A stretch of DNA of 64,000 bases, from contig NZ_JAOTPO010000009.1 in assembly GCF_029028005.1 (NCBI RefSeq), positions 1-64,000 of the forward strand, read 5' to 3'. This document shows positions 16,626 through 26,100 of the stretch, one piece after another. The stretch is from Alkalihalobacterium chitinilyticum (GTDB lineage: Bacteria > Bacillota > Bacilli > Bacillales > Bacillaceae_F). The notes below the pieces were generated by a model, which was not told the origin of the DNA, ran no database searches, and saw only the letters and a program-made list of their open reading frames with translations. How positions within the stretch are numbered: position 1 is the first letter of the stretch; the number at the start of each line of letters is the position of its first letter. Position numbers and translations under genes: made by a program.

Positions 16626-17825
16626 ATGAAGGGGAATCCTATAAGTGATACTGAAAGAATTATTACAATCGATATTATTCGTGGAATTGCTTTAATGGCG
16701 ATTTTAATGGCAAATATGGTTGCATTTAAAACACCTGTATTTCAAGAAGCAAACTTTGTCCTAGAAGGAAGATTATTAGTAGAAGGAACTTTTAATCAAA
16801 TAGCGGATTATTTATTACATTTATTCATCCATGGAAAGTTTTATCCAATGTTCTCACTGTTATTCGGACTAGGTTTTTTTCTTTTTTATGATCGCTTGAA
16901 ACAAAAGGAATTAAACGGAAATCGTTATTTTACAAAAAGAGCATTGTTTCTTCTTTTGATAGGAATTTTACACGTTACATTTATATGGTCTGGTGATATC
17001 CTGCATACGTATGCAATAGCTGGTCTGTTTTTATTGCTCTTTGTTAATAGAAGTCTTAAAGTGATTTTAATTTGGGCCATTAGCTTGGTATTTGTTTCGA
17101 TGGTGATCATGTTTTTGTCTCTGCTCGGATATGGTGCTCTCATGCAATTTGAATCCGAGTTACAAGTTACGCGCCAACAGCTATTTGAACAAGCCATGAT
17201 GATCTTATCGAATGGTACTTATGCTGAAATACTGGAATTCCGTCTTTTAAATGAAGTTTCACTTATGATCCTAAATTTAATCTTTACTCTCCCTAACGTA
17301 CTAGGGTTGTTTCTCATCGGTCTTTACATGGGGAAAAAGGGGATGTTTCATAATATTGAAGGTTCTCTCCCACTTTGGAAAAAAATTCGTCTACATTCTT
17401 TCTGGAGCGGCGGTCTTTTAGCTGTTTTATTCGTTTTCTTAATCTATAATGGTTTAAATACACCGTACTGGTTGTCCTATACATTAGCGTATACCATTAA
17501 TATTATCGGTGGCCCTCTCCTTATGCTTTGGTATGTATCAACTATTGTATTAGCTTTACAAAACAAGGGCCGTACGAAGAGGCTTATGCCGATAGCTTCA
17601 TATGGTAGAATGGCATTAACCAATTACATTGCACAATCCATTATTTGTGTCTTTATTTTTTACGGATTTGGTTTTGGTTTATTTGGTTCTGTAGGAATTG
17701 CAGTCGGAATCGGTATAGCAATGGTTATCATTAGTTTTCAAGTGCTAGTCAGTCACTACTGGTTAACAAAATACAAGCAAGGGCCACTTGAAGCTCTATG
17801 GAGAAAATGGACGTATTCAAAATGA
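16626..17825 (+). CDS. DUF418 membrane protein (YeiB-like)
   Basis: 399 residues, about ten membrane helices. The N-terminal RIITIDIIRGIALMAILMANM and the histidine-bearing IHGKFYPMFSLLFGLGFFLF belong to the acyltransferase-3-like/DUF418 family, and the C-terminal part with MPIASYGRMALTNYIAQS is the DUF418 domain itself. The function of the family is unknown; it may be a transporter or a membrane acyltransferase. AAAGGAG precedes the ATG. Single gene. Confidence 0.85.
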   Translation: MKGNPISDTERIITIDIIRGIALMAILMANMVAFKTPVFQEANFVLEGRLLVEGTFNQIADYLLHLFIHGKFYPMFSLLFGLGFFLFYDRLKQKELNGNRYFTKRALFLLLIGILHVTFIWSGDILHTYAIAGLFLLLFVNRSLKVILIWAISLVFVSMVIMFLSLLGYGALMQFESELQVTRQQLFEQAMMILSNGTYAEILEFRLLNEVSLMILNLIFTLPNVLGLFLIGLYMGKKGMFHNIEGSLPLWKKIRLHSFWSGGLLAVLFVFLIYNGLNTPYWLSYTLAYTINIIGGPLLMLWYVSTIVLALQNKGRTKRLMPIASYGRMALTNYIAQSIICVFIFYGFGFGLFGSVGIAVGIGIAMVIISFQVLVSHYWLTKYKQGPLEALWRKWTYSK

Positions 17826-17836
17826 TATAAAAAATG

Positions 17837-17872
17837 AAAGCAGGTCCTTTTTATTTTGCGGGGCTTGCTTTT
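17837..17872 (+). terminator. intrinsic terminator after the DUF418 gene
   Basis: AAAGCAGGTCC pairs with GGGGCTTGCTTT with two G-T pairs, followed by TTATTTG. Confidence 0.7.
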
Positions 17873-18098
17873 ATTTGTTTAAGGTCTCAAAATATCAAAC
17901 TAGCTATTATGATTAATGTTGTATATCTTTCTTGTAAATTTTAGGGAAAGTCATGAATTCATATTCAGTTCATACAAACCATTTATAATACTAATAAAGA
18001 AAGAGCGTCAAATGAATTGCCGGTAATGAAGGAACGCATTATGTTTTTTTAACCAAGACGTTAAAGAATTTCGTATACCTTAAAGGGGGAAAGGATGA

Positions 18099-18839
18099 AT
18101 GACACAAAAAAAGATTGATATAAATTCGTTAAAGAAACTTAAGATGGAACTCACTCGCTTTATGATGACTTATAAATTTGCATTAGATGAATTAAATACA
18201 AAAATTGATATTTTGAAACAAGAGTTCCATTATGTTCATGAATACAACCCCATAGAACATGTGTCATCGCGAGTCAAGTCACCAGAGAGCATCTTAAAAA
18301 AAATCTATAATAAAGGATATGAGATTTCTTTACCTTCAATTAAAGAAAATATTAAAGACATTGCGGGTATAAGAGTAACGTGTTCGTTTATATCTGATAT
18401 CTATGAATTAAGCCATATGTTACAAACTCAAAAAGATGTTAAAGTCATTGAAATTAAAGATTATATAAAAGTGCCTAAGCCTAATGGATATCAAAGCTTA
18501 CACCTTATATTAGAAGTTCCTGTATTTTTGACAGATAGAGAAGAACACGTTTGTGTTGAAGTTCAAATTCGTACGATTGCGATGGATTTTTGGGCAAGTT
18601 TAGAACACAAAATCTACTATAAATATAATAAAAAAATTCCACAACGATTAATGAATGAACTGAAGGAAGCTGCAGAGTCAGCATCACAATTAGACAAAAA
18701 GATGGAAAACATTCACAAAGAGATGAATGAACTTAAAGCGGTTGTTAGTTTTGATGATGATGCGCAGGAGTTGAAGATTAGTGATGAAAAGTTCCATCTA
18801 CCAGATGATTTCTTGAAGTATATGAGTCTATTAAAATAG
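18099..18839 (+). CDS. ywaC: small alarmone synthetase (GTP pyrophosphokinase), YwaC/RelP type
   Basis: 246 residues. The catalytic synthetase core has HNPIEH-like YNPIEHVSSRVKSPESI, DIAGIRVTCSFISDIY, PKPNGYQSLHL and VEVQIRTIAMDFWASLEHKIYYK. The opening YKFALDELNTK matches YwaC rather than YjbM. It makes (p)ppGpp from ATP and GTP/GDP without a hydrolase domain, in the cytoplasm, often in response to cell wall stress. The C-terminal tail (from ~210) is longer than in B. subtilis YwaC (210 residues). Good RBS; a small membrane protein follows 42 bases later. Confidence 0.92.
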   Translation: MTQKKIDINSLKKLKMELTRFMMTYKFALDELNTKIDILKQEFHYVHEYNPIEHVSSRVKSPESILKKIYNKGYEISLPSIKENIKDIAGIRVTCSFISDIYELSHMLQTQKDVKVIEIKDYIKVPKPNGYQSLHLILEVPVFLTDREEHVCVEVQIRTIAMDFWASLEHKIYYKYNKKIPQRLMNELKEAAESASQLDKKMENIHKEMNELKAVVSFDDDAQELKISDEKFHLPDDFLKYMSLLK

Positions 18840-18881
18840 TTATTTGTATAATGACAATCATTGATAAGGAGTGAGTGACAT

Positions 18882-19316
18882 ATGTTACCTATTAAGATGG
18901 ATCATGTCTCCTCTTACACAAAAAAAGAATTTGAGAAAATGCAACGTCGAATTTCACCGTTAGTGAAGAAGAGTACGATTTTTACTGTCGCTTCTATTTC
19001 ATTAATTTCTATATCATTTATTAATTTGTACTATCTTCTCTTTGGTCACGTAAGCAACATGGTTTTAACGGTTGTTTTTTCGGTACTGGGTGCTGTTGGG
19101 ATGGCACTATACAAAGAAGTGAAGTTTCAAAATAAGGAAATCTATAATACGAGTATTAATTATATTAAAGAAAGAATAATGAAAAGTGAAATCGTACCTG
19201 ATTACACTAGAGATAGGTTTATTGAAAAAGTTGTTTCAGAACCTATGAATGCCTTTCACACGTTTAGTGATTTCTTACATCAAGAAGAGCGCATGAAGAA
19301 AATGGGTAATTCATAA
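18882..19316 (+). CDS. small membrane protein, unknown function
   Basis: 144 residues: a charged N-terminus, two closely spaced hydrophobic helices (about residues 32-75) and a ~65-residue charged, helical C-terminus. It resembles the small DUF5392-type Bacillus proteins, but I am not sure of that assignment. Probably co-transcribed with ywaC (42-base gap), with a terminator right after it. Confidence 0.7.
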   Translation: MLPIKMDHVSSYTKKEFEKMQRRISPLVKKSTIFTVASISLISISFINLYYLLFGHVSNMVLTVVFSVLGAVGMALYKEVKFQNKEIYNTSINYIKERIMKSEIVPDYTRDRFIEKVVSEPMNAFHTFSDFLHQEERMKKMGNS

Positions 19317-19331
19317 AAAGGGAAATATTGC

Positions 19332-19373
19332 AGTAAAACGACTCTCCTAATTTGAAGAGTCGTTTTACTTTTT
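19332..19373 (+). terminator. strong intrinsic terminator
   Basis: AGTAAAACGACTCT (19332-19345) and AGAGTCGTTTTACT (19356-19369) form a perfect 14-bp stem followed by Ts. It ends the ywaC transcript. Confidence 0.95.
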
Positions 19374-19543
19374 GTGTTCCAAGAGATTATATGAGCAACA
19401 GGATTATCACACTAAATACAACGAATATGTATAAGTACAAATAATTAAAGTTACACTACTTAGCAGTTCTAAATGGTAAAATCTAAAAAGAGTGAATGAG
19501 ATATTATGATGACTAGTCATATATCATGATGGAGGAGCAATCT

Positions 19544-19813
19544 ATGAAACTACTTGTGCAATCTATTATTATTTCATTAGTGATACACGCATTTTATTTT
19601 ATTGGTCAAATCGTGTACGGTTTGATGTTAACGAATTCGTACGTTCCTGACATTGTTGACTCTTATGAAAGTGTGGCTTATTTACAAAATGAAGTTACTT
19701 TTGGATATATCATAAGTCCAATCTTTTTGTTTGTTTCTTTTATTATTGTTACCTGTTTAGCAGCACTGGCTATACAGTTAATCAAAAAATGGCGAGGTGG
19801 CAGGGAATTATAG
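19544..19813 (+). CDS. small membrane protein upstream of mrfA, unknown function
   Basis: 89 residues from the ATG at 19544 (TGGAGGAGC upstream; the earlier ATGs at 19526 and 19529 overlap this RBS). Two hydrophobic helices, residues ~5-25 and ~55-80, with a short extracellular loop between. Not recognised. It ends 74 bases before mrfA and may share its transcript. Confidence 0.65.
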   Translation: MKLLVQSIIISLVIHAFYFIGQIVYGLMLTNSYVPDIVDSYESVAYLQNEVTFGYIISPIFLFVSFIIVTCLAALAIQLIKKWRGGREL

Positions 19814-19887
19814 AAAATATTTCCCTGCTACTTTTTTCTTTATTTACAAACACACATTCGCTACAATATAAAGTAGAGGTGAAAAGT

Positions 19888-22179
19888 ATGTTCGGGAAAA
19901 AGTCGTTATCTGATGTATTAGAATTATTAAGAACGGATGAGGAATTATCAAAAAATATTACATACTGGCATGAAATTGAGCCAGAAGAGGGGTCGTATGT
20001 TTCTTTTCCTAGCAAGTTAGATGACCGGATAAAAAAAGCATTAACAAATCGCGGAATTACTTCATTATATAGTCATCAAGGACAAGCGTTTTCTTCAGGG
20101 GTACAAAAGAAAAGCTTCGTCGCAGTTACACCGACAGCTTCGGGGAAAAGTCTTTGCTATCACTTGCCGGTCTTACAGCAGATTATTGAGGACGAAGAAA
20201 GCAGGGCTCTCTATCTTTTTCCGACTAAAGCATTAGCTCAAGATCAAAAAAGTGAAGTGAACGAACTGATTGACGAAATCGGTGTTGATGTTAAATGTTA
20301 TACGTATGACGGGGATACCGCTCCTAACATTCGTCAAGCGGTTCGAAAAGCAGGGCATATCGTTATCACTAATCCAGATATGCTTCATTCAGCCATTCTT
20401 CCACATCATACGAAATGGGTTGCTTTCTTTGAAAACTTGAAATATATCATTATTGATGAGTTACATACGTACCGCGGCGTATTTGGCAGTCATGTTGCCA
20501 ATGTAATTCGTCGCTTGAAACGGATTGCTCGTTTTTATGGCAGTGATCCTGTATTTATTTGTACGTCAGCAACGATTGCAAACCCGAAAGAATTGGCTGA
20601 ACAGTTAACAGGGAAACGAATGGAGTTAATTGATAAAAATGGAGCACCTAGGGGTCGGAAGCACTTTCTGTTTTATAATCCACCAATCGTTAACGAACCT
20701 TTAAATATTCGTAGAAGTGCAACAGTGGATGTGAATAAGTTAGCAAAGACGTTCTTAAAAGAGAAAATTCAAACGATCGTTTTTGCTAGAAGCCGTGTTC
20801 GTGTCGAAGTCATCTTAAGTCATTTGCAGGACCTTGTCAAAAAAGAATTAGGACCGGCTTCAATTAGAGGCTATCGTGGAGGCTATTTACCGAAACAGCG
20901 TCGAGAAATCGAACGGGGACTTAGAAAAGGAGAAATTATTGGTGTTGTTAGTACAAATGCGTTGGAATTAGGAGTTGATATCGGTCAGCTTCAAGTTTGT
21001 ATCATGACAGGGTACCCAGGGTCTGTCGCCAGTGCTTGGCAGCAAGCCGGAAGAGCAGGGCGAAGACAAGAAGAATCGCTTATTGTTATGGTTGCCAGCT
21101 CGACACCGATGGACCAGTTTATGATCCAGCACCCTGATTATTTCTTTGAGCGAAATCCTGAATCGGCACGTATTAATCCGAACAATTTAATTATTTTGGT
21201 AGATCACTTAAAATGTGCTGCTTATGAACTGCCATTTAAACAAGGTGAAACATTTGATGGTGAAGATATAGAAGAAGTTCTTGAATTTTTAACAGAAGAG
21301 CAAGTCCTACACCATAAAGGGTCGAAATGGTATTGGATGAATGATGGTTTTCCAGCTCACGGTATAAGTCTGCGCTCAGCCTCTCAAGAAAATGTCGTCA
21401 TTATTGATCAATCTAATGTTGGAAATGTAAAAGTAATTGGAGAAATGGACACATTTAGTGCGATGACACTACTACATGATGAGGCGATCTACCTTCACCA
21501 AGGAATACAGTATCAAGTAGAATTACTTGACTGGGATGAGAAAAAGGCGTGGGTTCGAGAGGTTGATGTAGAGTATTTTACAGATGCAAATTTAGCTGTT
21601 GAATTAAAGGTACTTGAAGAAGATAAGCATAAACCAATGGATGAAGCAAAATTATCCTATGGAGACGTTATGGTAAATGCCAAAGCGACGATCTTTAAAA
21701 AGATTAAAATGTCAACGTTCGAAAATATCGGATCAGGGCCAATCCATTTGCCGGAAATGGAACTTCATACAAATGCGATGTGGATGAGCTTTTCAAAAGA
21801 TGTATTGGATGAGTTTGGTAAAGAACCTCTTGAACAAGCACTAACTGGGCTTGCTCACTTATTCCAGCACGTTGCACCGGTTTTCGTCATGTGTGATCGC
21901 AATGATTTGCATGTTATTCCGCAAATTAAAGCGATTCATTCTGAAGACCCAACGATCTTCTTTTATGATCGCTATCCAGGCGGGGTTGGGTTAAGTGAAC
22001 AGATCTACAAAAATTTCCCGCAAGTTTTAAGGGAAGTTCAGAAGATGGTCAGCGGTTGTCCGTGTGAAAGTGGGTGTCCGTCTTGTGTAGGACCGGCTGT
22101 GGAAACAGGAGAAAAAGGAAAAAATTTAGTGGGCAAACTCATTGCTAAATTAACAAGGGGTGATGTAAGTGTCCATTAA
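19888..22179 (+). CDS. mrfA: MrfA (YprA) DNA repair helicase
   Basis: 763 residues from the ATG at 19888, preceded by AGAGGTGAAAAG; 33 upstream in-frame codons overlap the previous gene. SF2 helicase: TPTASGKSLCYHLP (motif I), IIIDELHTYRG (DExH), CTSATIANP, and QQAGRAGRRQ (motif VI). The C-terminal domain has four cysteines in CPCESGCPSCVGP, a metal-binding MrfA hallmark. In B. subtilis MrfA works with the exonuclease MrfB in excision of mitomycin C lesions. Overlaps mrfB by 11 bases. Confidence 0.93.
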   Translation: MFGKKSLSDVLELLRTDEELSKNITYWHEIEPEEGSYVSFPSKLDDRIKKALTNRGITSLYSHQGQAFSSGVQKKSFVAVTPTASGKSLCYHLPVLQQIIEDEESRALYLFPTKALAQDQKSEVNELIDEIGVDVKCYTYDGDTAPNIRQAVRKAGHIVITNPDMLHSAILPHHTKWVAFFENLKYIIIDELHTYRGVFGSHVANVIRRLKRIARFYGSDPVFICTSATIANPKELAEQLTGKRMELIDKNGAPRGRKHFLFYNPPIVNEPLNIRRSATVDVNKLAKTFLKEKIQTIVFARSRVRVEVILSHLQDLVKKELGPASIRGYRGGYLPKQRREIERGLRKGEIIGVVSTNALELGVDIGQLQVCIMTGYPGSVASAWQQAGRAGRRQEESLIVMVASSTPMDQFMIQHPDYFFERNPESARINPNNLIILVDHLKCAAYELPFKQGETFDGEDIEEVLEFLTEEQVLHHKGSKWYWMNDGFPAHGISLRSASQENVVIIDQSNVGNVKVIGEMDTFSAMTLLHDEAIYLHQGIQYQVELLDWDEKKAWVREVDVEYFTDANLAVELKVLEEDKHKPMDEAKLSYGDVMVNAKATIFKKIKMSTFENIGSGPIHLPEMELHTNAMWMSFSKDVLDEFGKEPLEQALTGLAHLFQHVAPVFVMCDRNDLHVIPQIKAIHSEDPTIFFYDRYPGGVGLSEQIYKNFPQVLREVQKMVSGCPCESGCPSCVGPAVETGEKGKNLVGKLIAKLTRGDVSVH

Positions 22180-23452
22180 AGGAAAACTGTCACGGATGAA
22201 AAAGCACTTATCGATTGAACCAGCGCAAGACTCATCGATAAAAGCTGCATCTACATTTGAACATTCTCCAATCGAAATTCCGTTTTATGAGAAATGGAAG
22301 AAGCTTAATGCGAAAGCAATCCATCTCGATGATCATTATACGATTTTACGTGAACTACAGTATGATCTGAATACGATACATGGTAAATATACTTTTTCCG
22401 AAGCCATTGACATTGTAGACCGTTGGCATGAGGCGAGTTTTAACCACCCATTATCGGCTTCTGGCCGTTCTCCAGAAGAACTATTATTTTTTGATACGGA
22501 AACGACGGGATTATCAAGTGGCGCGGGAAGTACGATCTTTTTACTTGGTTATAGTCAATTAACAAGAGAAGGGGTAAAGGTAAAACAATATTTCCTACCT
22601 GGACCCGAACATGAAGTGGCCATGTATTATCATTTCCTACATGATGTAGAGAATTTAAGTAATCTCGTCACTTATAACGGGAAAGCTTTTGACTGGCCGC
22701 AAGTAAAGACGAGGCACACGTTCGTTCGAAATGAAGTTCCGAAGCTGCCAGCGTTTGGCCATTTTGATTTATTGCACGGGGCTAGAAGGTTATGGAAAGA
22801 AACGTTGCCTTCTTGTAAACTATCCATCGTTGAAAATGAAATTTTAAAGTTTGAACGTGGAGAAGATACACCAGGTTATATGGCACCGATGTTATATTTT
22901 GATTTTTTACATGAACCAGATCCAGAATATATTGAGGGTGTTTTGACGCACAATGAATGGGATGTTTTATCTTTAATATCCTTATATGTTCATATCTCTA
23001 GCTGTTTATTAGATTATGATGGTAAAGAACTTTCAACGAATGAGAAATTACAGATTGGGAAATGGTTTGAGTTTGTCGGTGAGAAGGGGAGGGCACTCGT
23101 TTGTCTAGAACAACTTTGGAAAGAAGACAGCAGAAATGTATCCGAAGACGGGATTTTATTACTGACCAAATTATATAAACAGTCCAGCCGTGAAAGTGAT
23201 GCAATCATCCTCTTAGAAGATACATTTAAAAATCGGCGTTTCTCTTCAGCTGAGATAGCAATTGAACTGTCGAAACTATATGAACACCATGAAAAAGACT
23301 ATGAAAAAGCATTAGACGCTGCAGTAAATGGACTTCACTGGTTGAAAGAAACAACTAAATTAGTGGATAAATCAAAGACAAAGCAAACTGCAGAAGTAAT
23401 TAAGCGAATTGAAAGGTTAGAGCAAAAAATAAAAAAAGCGTCTGACTTATAA
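22169..23452 (+). CDS. mrfB: MrfB (YprB) exonuclease
   Basis: 427 residues, RNase H-like DEDD exonuclease. FFDTETTGLSSGAGSTIFLLGY (residues ~107-128) carries the first D-E pair, TYNGKAFDWP the second acidic residue, and HNEWDVLSL the third. The C-terminal half is TPR-like and helical. It is the metal-dependent nuclease partner of MrfA in mitomycin repair. GTG start with AAGGGGTGATG upstream; it overlaps the end of mrfA, so translation is coupled. Confidence 0.92.
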   Translation: MSIKGKLSRMKKHLSIEPAQDSSIKAASTFEHSPIEIPFYEKWKKLNAKAIHLDDHYTILRELQYDLNTIHGKYTFSEAIDIVDRWHEASFNHPLSASGRSPEELLFFDTETTGLSSGAGSTIFLLGYSQLTREGVKVKQYFLPGPEHEVAMYYHFLHDVENLSNLVTYNGKAFDWPQVKTRHTFVRNEVPKLPAFGHFDLLHGARRLWKETLPSCKLSIVENEILKFERGEDTPGYMAPMLYFDFLHEPDPEYIEGVLTHNEWDVLSLISLYVHISSCLLDYDGKELSTNEKLQIGKWFEFVGEKGRALVCLEQLWKEDSRNVSEDGILLLTKLYKQSSRESDAIILLEDTFKNRRFSSAEIAIELSKLYEHHEKDYEKALDAAVNGLHWLKETTKLVDKSKTKQTAEVIKRIERLEQKIKKASDL

Positions 23453-23520
23453 GTAGATACTGTAACCAAAACCTTTATGTAAGAGGAGGCGACAAGTACT
23501 TACTTCAGTCAGACGCTTTT
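23434..23520. terminator. bidirectional terminator, mrfB / ferredoxin
   Basis: AAAAGCGTCTGACT (23434-23447) and AGTCAGACGCTTTT (23507-23520) are exact 14-base arms, with further imperfect pairing inside, between two convergent genes. The left arm overlaps the end of mrfB. The loop is long (59 bases). Confidence 0.7.
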
Positions 23521-23526
23521 CCTTAA

Positions 23527-23850
23527 TTAACTGTCACTCGGTCTTGGCCCAGCATCAAGTCCTGATTCACTTACGGTCATCATTGGCTTAATAGTAGCAT
23601 CGCTTTTTACAAAGACTTGGCAAGATAAGCGATAGTTTGCATCTATTCCTTTCGCGGAAAAAGCGGTTTTCTCAATATCCGTTAGTTCACCAAATTCTCC
23701 ATCAAGTACTTCCACTCTACAGGTCGTGCATTTTGCTTTACCCCCACAGCGGTGAAGTATATCAACACCGTGATCTTCCAAAGCTAGCACTAATTTAGTA
23801 CCTTCAGTTACTTCAAATGAATCGTGGCCAGGAACTGTTATTTTTGCCAT
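23527..23850 (-). CDS. plant-type [2Fe-2S] ferredoxin
   Basis: 107 residues. The cluster site is CGGKAKCTTC (residues ~35-44) with the fourth cysteine in RLSCQVF. A soluble electron carrier of the beta-grasp ferredoxin class; its partner is unknown. AAGGAGGG precedes the ATG. It is transcribed alone, convergent with mrfB. Similar stand-alone ferredoxins occur in many Bacillaceae. It is also a conceivable electron donor for the P450 elsewhere in the window, but nothing here shows that. Confidence 0.9.
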   Translation of the reverse strand: MAKITVPGHDSFEVTEGTKLVLALEDHGVDILHRCGGKAKCTTCRVEVLDGEFGELTDIEKTAFSAKGIDANYRLSCQVFVKSDATIKPMMTVSESGLDAGPRPSDS

Positions 23851-24102
23851 GATTATCCCTCCTTTTTTATTATTATATTCCCCTTATTTCCAAGAAGCAA
23901 ATTAACCGTATTTCCCGAGCAAGCGCATAATTAGTGGTGTTTCGTCAAATAAACAGATAGAATTGTTTTATTTTGACGAAATATTCCCACTAGTGCAAAA
24001 AAAGGTGTTGTCCTTGAATTTAGATACAACTGGGGACAAGGTGAAAAGATAAACTTTAGGCGAACTCATAATTTATATAGGAAATTAGGGCAAACAACTA
24101 GT

Positions 24103-24130
24103 ACATCTAGAGGGGATATTACATAGGTTA
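24103..24130 (+). promoter_or_regulatory. sigma-K-type promoter of cotD
   Basis: AC (24103-24104), 17 bases, then CATAGGTTA (24122-24130), which matches the sigma-K consensus AC-N16/17-CATANNNTA. It lies 32 bases before the cotD start, as expected for a late mother-cell coat gene. The rest of the 23851-24161 spacer shows nothing else. Confidence 0.7.
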
Positions 24131-24161
24131 ATATTGAATAACATTAAAGGAGGAATTTAAA

Positions 24162-24497
24162 ATGTGGCATAGACCATGTACGAAAGTAATGCCTGCAGTT
24201 GTTCACCCGACGAAAACTACGCATTCTCAACAGTGCTGTGAGTATATTGTTCCGGAAATTCATCCGAGTCATCACCACCATAACACACAACATCACTACA
24301 AGCACATTCACAGTTTCCCTCAAACATTTTCACAATCGCAACAAATTACGCATCAGCACTTTGTATCACCAGGAGCTGGAGCAGCACCATTCGCAGGACC
24401 AGGTTTTGGTCCAGGAGCAGCCGGGGCACCATTTGGTGGTCCAGGTGTAGGAGGAGCAGGTTTCGGCCCTCGTCCACGACCAGGTTTTGGTTGGTAA
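24162..24497 (+). CDS. cotD: CotD-family spore coat protein
   Basis: 111 residues, rich in His, Cys, Pro and Gly. The N-terminal part (VHPTKTTHSQQCCEYIVPEIHPSHHHH, in two pieces) follows the CotD pattern; the C-terminal ~40 residues are Gly/Pro/Ala/Phe repeats (GPGFGPGA-like) that B. subtilis CotD (75 residues) lacks. It forms part of the inner spore coat. AAAGGAGG RBS, a sigma-K-like promoter upstream, and synteny with ypsA and gpsB support the call. Confidence 0.9.
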   Translation: MWHRPCTKVMPAVVHPTKTTHSQQCCEYIVPEIHPSHHHHNTQHHYKHIHSFPQTFSQSQQITHQHFVSPGAGAAPFAGPGFGPGAAGAPFGGPGVGGAGFGPRPRPGFGW

Positions 24498-24508
24498 TCA
24501 TTAAGTAA

Positions 24509-24533
24509 GGAGAGCTGTTCAGCTCTCCTTTTC
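24509..24533 (+). terminator. intrinsic terminator after cotD
   Basis: GGAGAGCT, loop GTTC, AGCTCTCC, then TTTTC. Confidence 0.92.
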
Positions 24534-24610
24534 AATTTCAGAAACTTGTATTACGATAGGTTATGTATGAATGCATGTAATAAATCATTCAGAAAGCGTT
24601 AGGAGAAAAT

Positions 24611-25162
24611 ATGATAAAAGTGTGTGTGGTTTCCGGTTACAAGGGACATGAGTTAGGGATTTTTGATCAAAAGCATAAAGGTATTCATTACATAAAAAAG
24701 ACAATTGAGAAGAAGCTTCGTTCACTGTTAGATGAGGGATTGGAATGGGTTCTTATCAGTGGACAATTAGGTGTGGAGCTTTGGACAGCTGAAGTTGTAT
24801 ATGAACTAAAGCAAGAATTTCCGCAACTGAGACTTGCTGTAATGACCCCATTTTTGCAACAAGAAAAAAATTGGAGTGAGACGAACCAAGAGCATTACCG
24901 TCATGTTTTAGGACTAGCTGATTTTGTGGACAGCATTTCAAAACGTGAGTACGAAAGCCCAGCACAGTTGAGGGTGAAAAATCAATATCTGATCGAAAAA
25001 AGTGATGGATTAGTCATTCTATACGATGAATGGAAAGAAGGTTCACCAAAATTTTATTTAGAACCGGCTTTGAGGCGCTACGAAAGAGATGGTTATCCTA
25101 TTTTTTACATCACACCAGATGATATTAATTCGACAGTCCAAGAGGAAATGGACGAGTTTTAG
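24611..25162 (+). CDS. ypsA: YpsA, SLOG-superfamily protein
   Basis: 183 residues, DUF1273/YpsA family. The Rossmann-like core has VVSGYKGHELGIF at the start, ISGQLGVELWTAE in the middle and a C-terminal KSDGLVILYDEW. YpsA is a cytoplasmic SLOG protein linked to cell division and stress in Firmicutes, and SLOG domains bind nucleotide-derived ligands. Position before gpsB is conserved in Bacillus. Encoded with RBS AGGAG just before the ATG. Confidence 0.93.
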   Translation: MIKVCVVSGYKGHELGIFDQKHKGIHYIKKTIEKKLRSLLDEGLEWVLISGQLGVELWTAEVVYELKQEFPQLRLAVMTPFLQQEKNWSETNQEHYRHVLGLADFVDSISKREYESPAQLRVKNQYLIEKSDGLVILYDEWKEGSPKFYLEPALRRYERDGYPIFYITPDDINSTVQEEMDEF

Positions 25163-25259
25163 TTGAATAAAGTCGAAAAGAACAAATTGACAATTGTTCT
25201 TAATTCTGAAAAAATAGTAAAAGTAGTAGTCTACAGTTAAGAACTGGGGTGGATTTAAT

Positions 25260-25571
25260 ATGAGTCAATTTCGTTTTACAGCAAAAGATATTTTAGAAAA
25301 AGAATTTAAGACAAGCATTAAAGGATATAATCAAGATGATGTTGATAAATTTTTAGATGCAATTATCCAAGATTATGAAAAATTTCACGAAACGGTGGAA
25401 AGACTTGAACAAGAAAATCAACAGCTTCGTCGCGAAGTTAAACGCGCGCAAGAACAAAAACCAAAAGCACCAACAGCAGCAACATCACCTGTTGGAAGTA
25501 CAAACTATGATATCCTGCAACGTCTATCAAACTTAGAAAAAGAAGTTTTTGGTAGAAAACTATACGAATAA
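25260..25571 (+). CDS. gpsB: cell division protein GpsB
   Basis: 103 residues. The N-terminal DivIVA-like domain has [24 protein letters not shown] and a coiled coil to ~70; a Pro/Ala/Thr linker and a short C-terminal helix ([16 protein letters not shown]) complete the GpsB layout. It shuttles PBP1 between the septum and side wall during the cell cycle. A single gene between ypsA and the RNase H-like gene, as in relatives. Confidence 0.96.
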   Translation: MSQFRFTAKDILEKEFKTSIKGYNQDDVDKFLDAIIQDYEKFHETVERLEQENQQLRREVKRAQEQKPKAPTAATSPVGSTNYDILQRLSNLEKEVFGRKLYE

Positions 25572-25634
25572 TAAAGTGATGTCGGCAAAAAATGTAGGTA
25601 GGCACAACTACGTGGAATTAAAGGAGAGGCTCTA

Positions 25635-26024
25635 TTGATCGAAGTATATATTGATGGGGCAAGTGCTGGCAACCCAGGACCATCTGGAGCAGGTATATAT
25701 ATTAATTATAAGGATGGAAATGAAGATCGTTTTGCGATTCCACTCGGCGAACTGACAAACCATGAAGCGGAATATATGGCACTTATAAAGGCATTAGAAA
25801 TATGCAAAGAAAAAAACTTAACTGCCGTTTCGTTTCGGACGGACTCGCAGCTCATTGATCAGGCGGTTGAAAAGCGCTATGTCAAAAAAGAGAAATACCA
25901 AAAATTATTAGAGCAAGCATTATCGTATATTGATGAACTGGATTTGTTCTTTTTGAAGTGGATCCCAAGTAATCAAAATAAAAATGCTGATGAACTATCT
26001 AGACAAGCTGTTAGAAAAAATTAA
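25635..26024 (+). CDS. RNase H-like protein (YpeP/RnhA-type)
   Basis: 129 residues, RNase HI fold. Candidate catalytic acids are all present: Asp7 (YIDGASAGNPG), Glu46 (NHEAEYMAL), Asp70 (FRTDSQL) and the Asp in NADELS. It would cleave RNA in RNA-DNA hybrids; some Bacillus relatives are weakly active or lack the basic protrusion, and this short form also lacks it. TTG start with AAAGGAGAGG upstream. It lies directly before rnpB. Confidence 0.88.
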   Translation: MIEVYIDGASAGNPGPSGAGIYINYKDGNEDRFAIPLGELTNHEAEYMALIKALEICKEKNLTAVSFRTDSQLIDQAVEKRYVKKEKYQKLLEQALSYIDELDLFFLKWIPSNQNKNADELSRQAVRKN

Positions 26025-26100
26025 CTGCTTTTCAATGTAGTACCAGTTGACCGTACAGCTATAATCGTAATATAATAATACTTGTCGATAAGACAGCACA

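Noticed and set aside
24353-24535. Minus-strand ORF of 60 residues rich in Pro and Gly
   Set aside because: It is the mirror of the Gly/Pro repeats of cotD and has no independent support.
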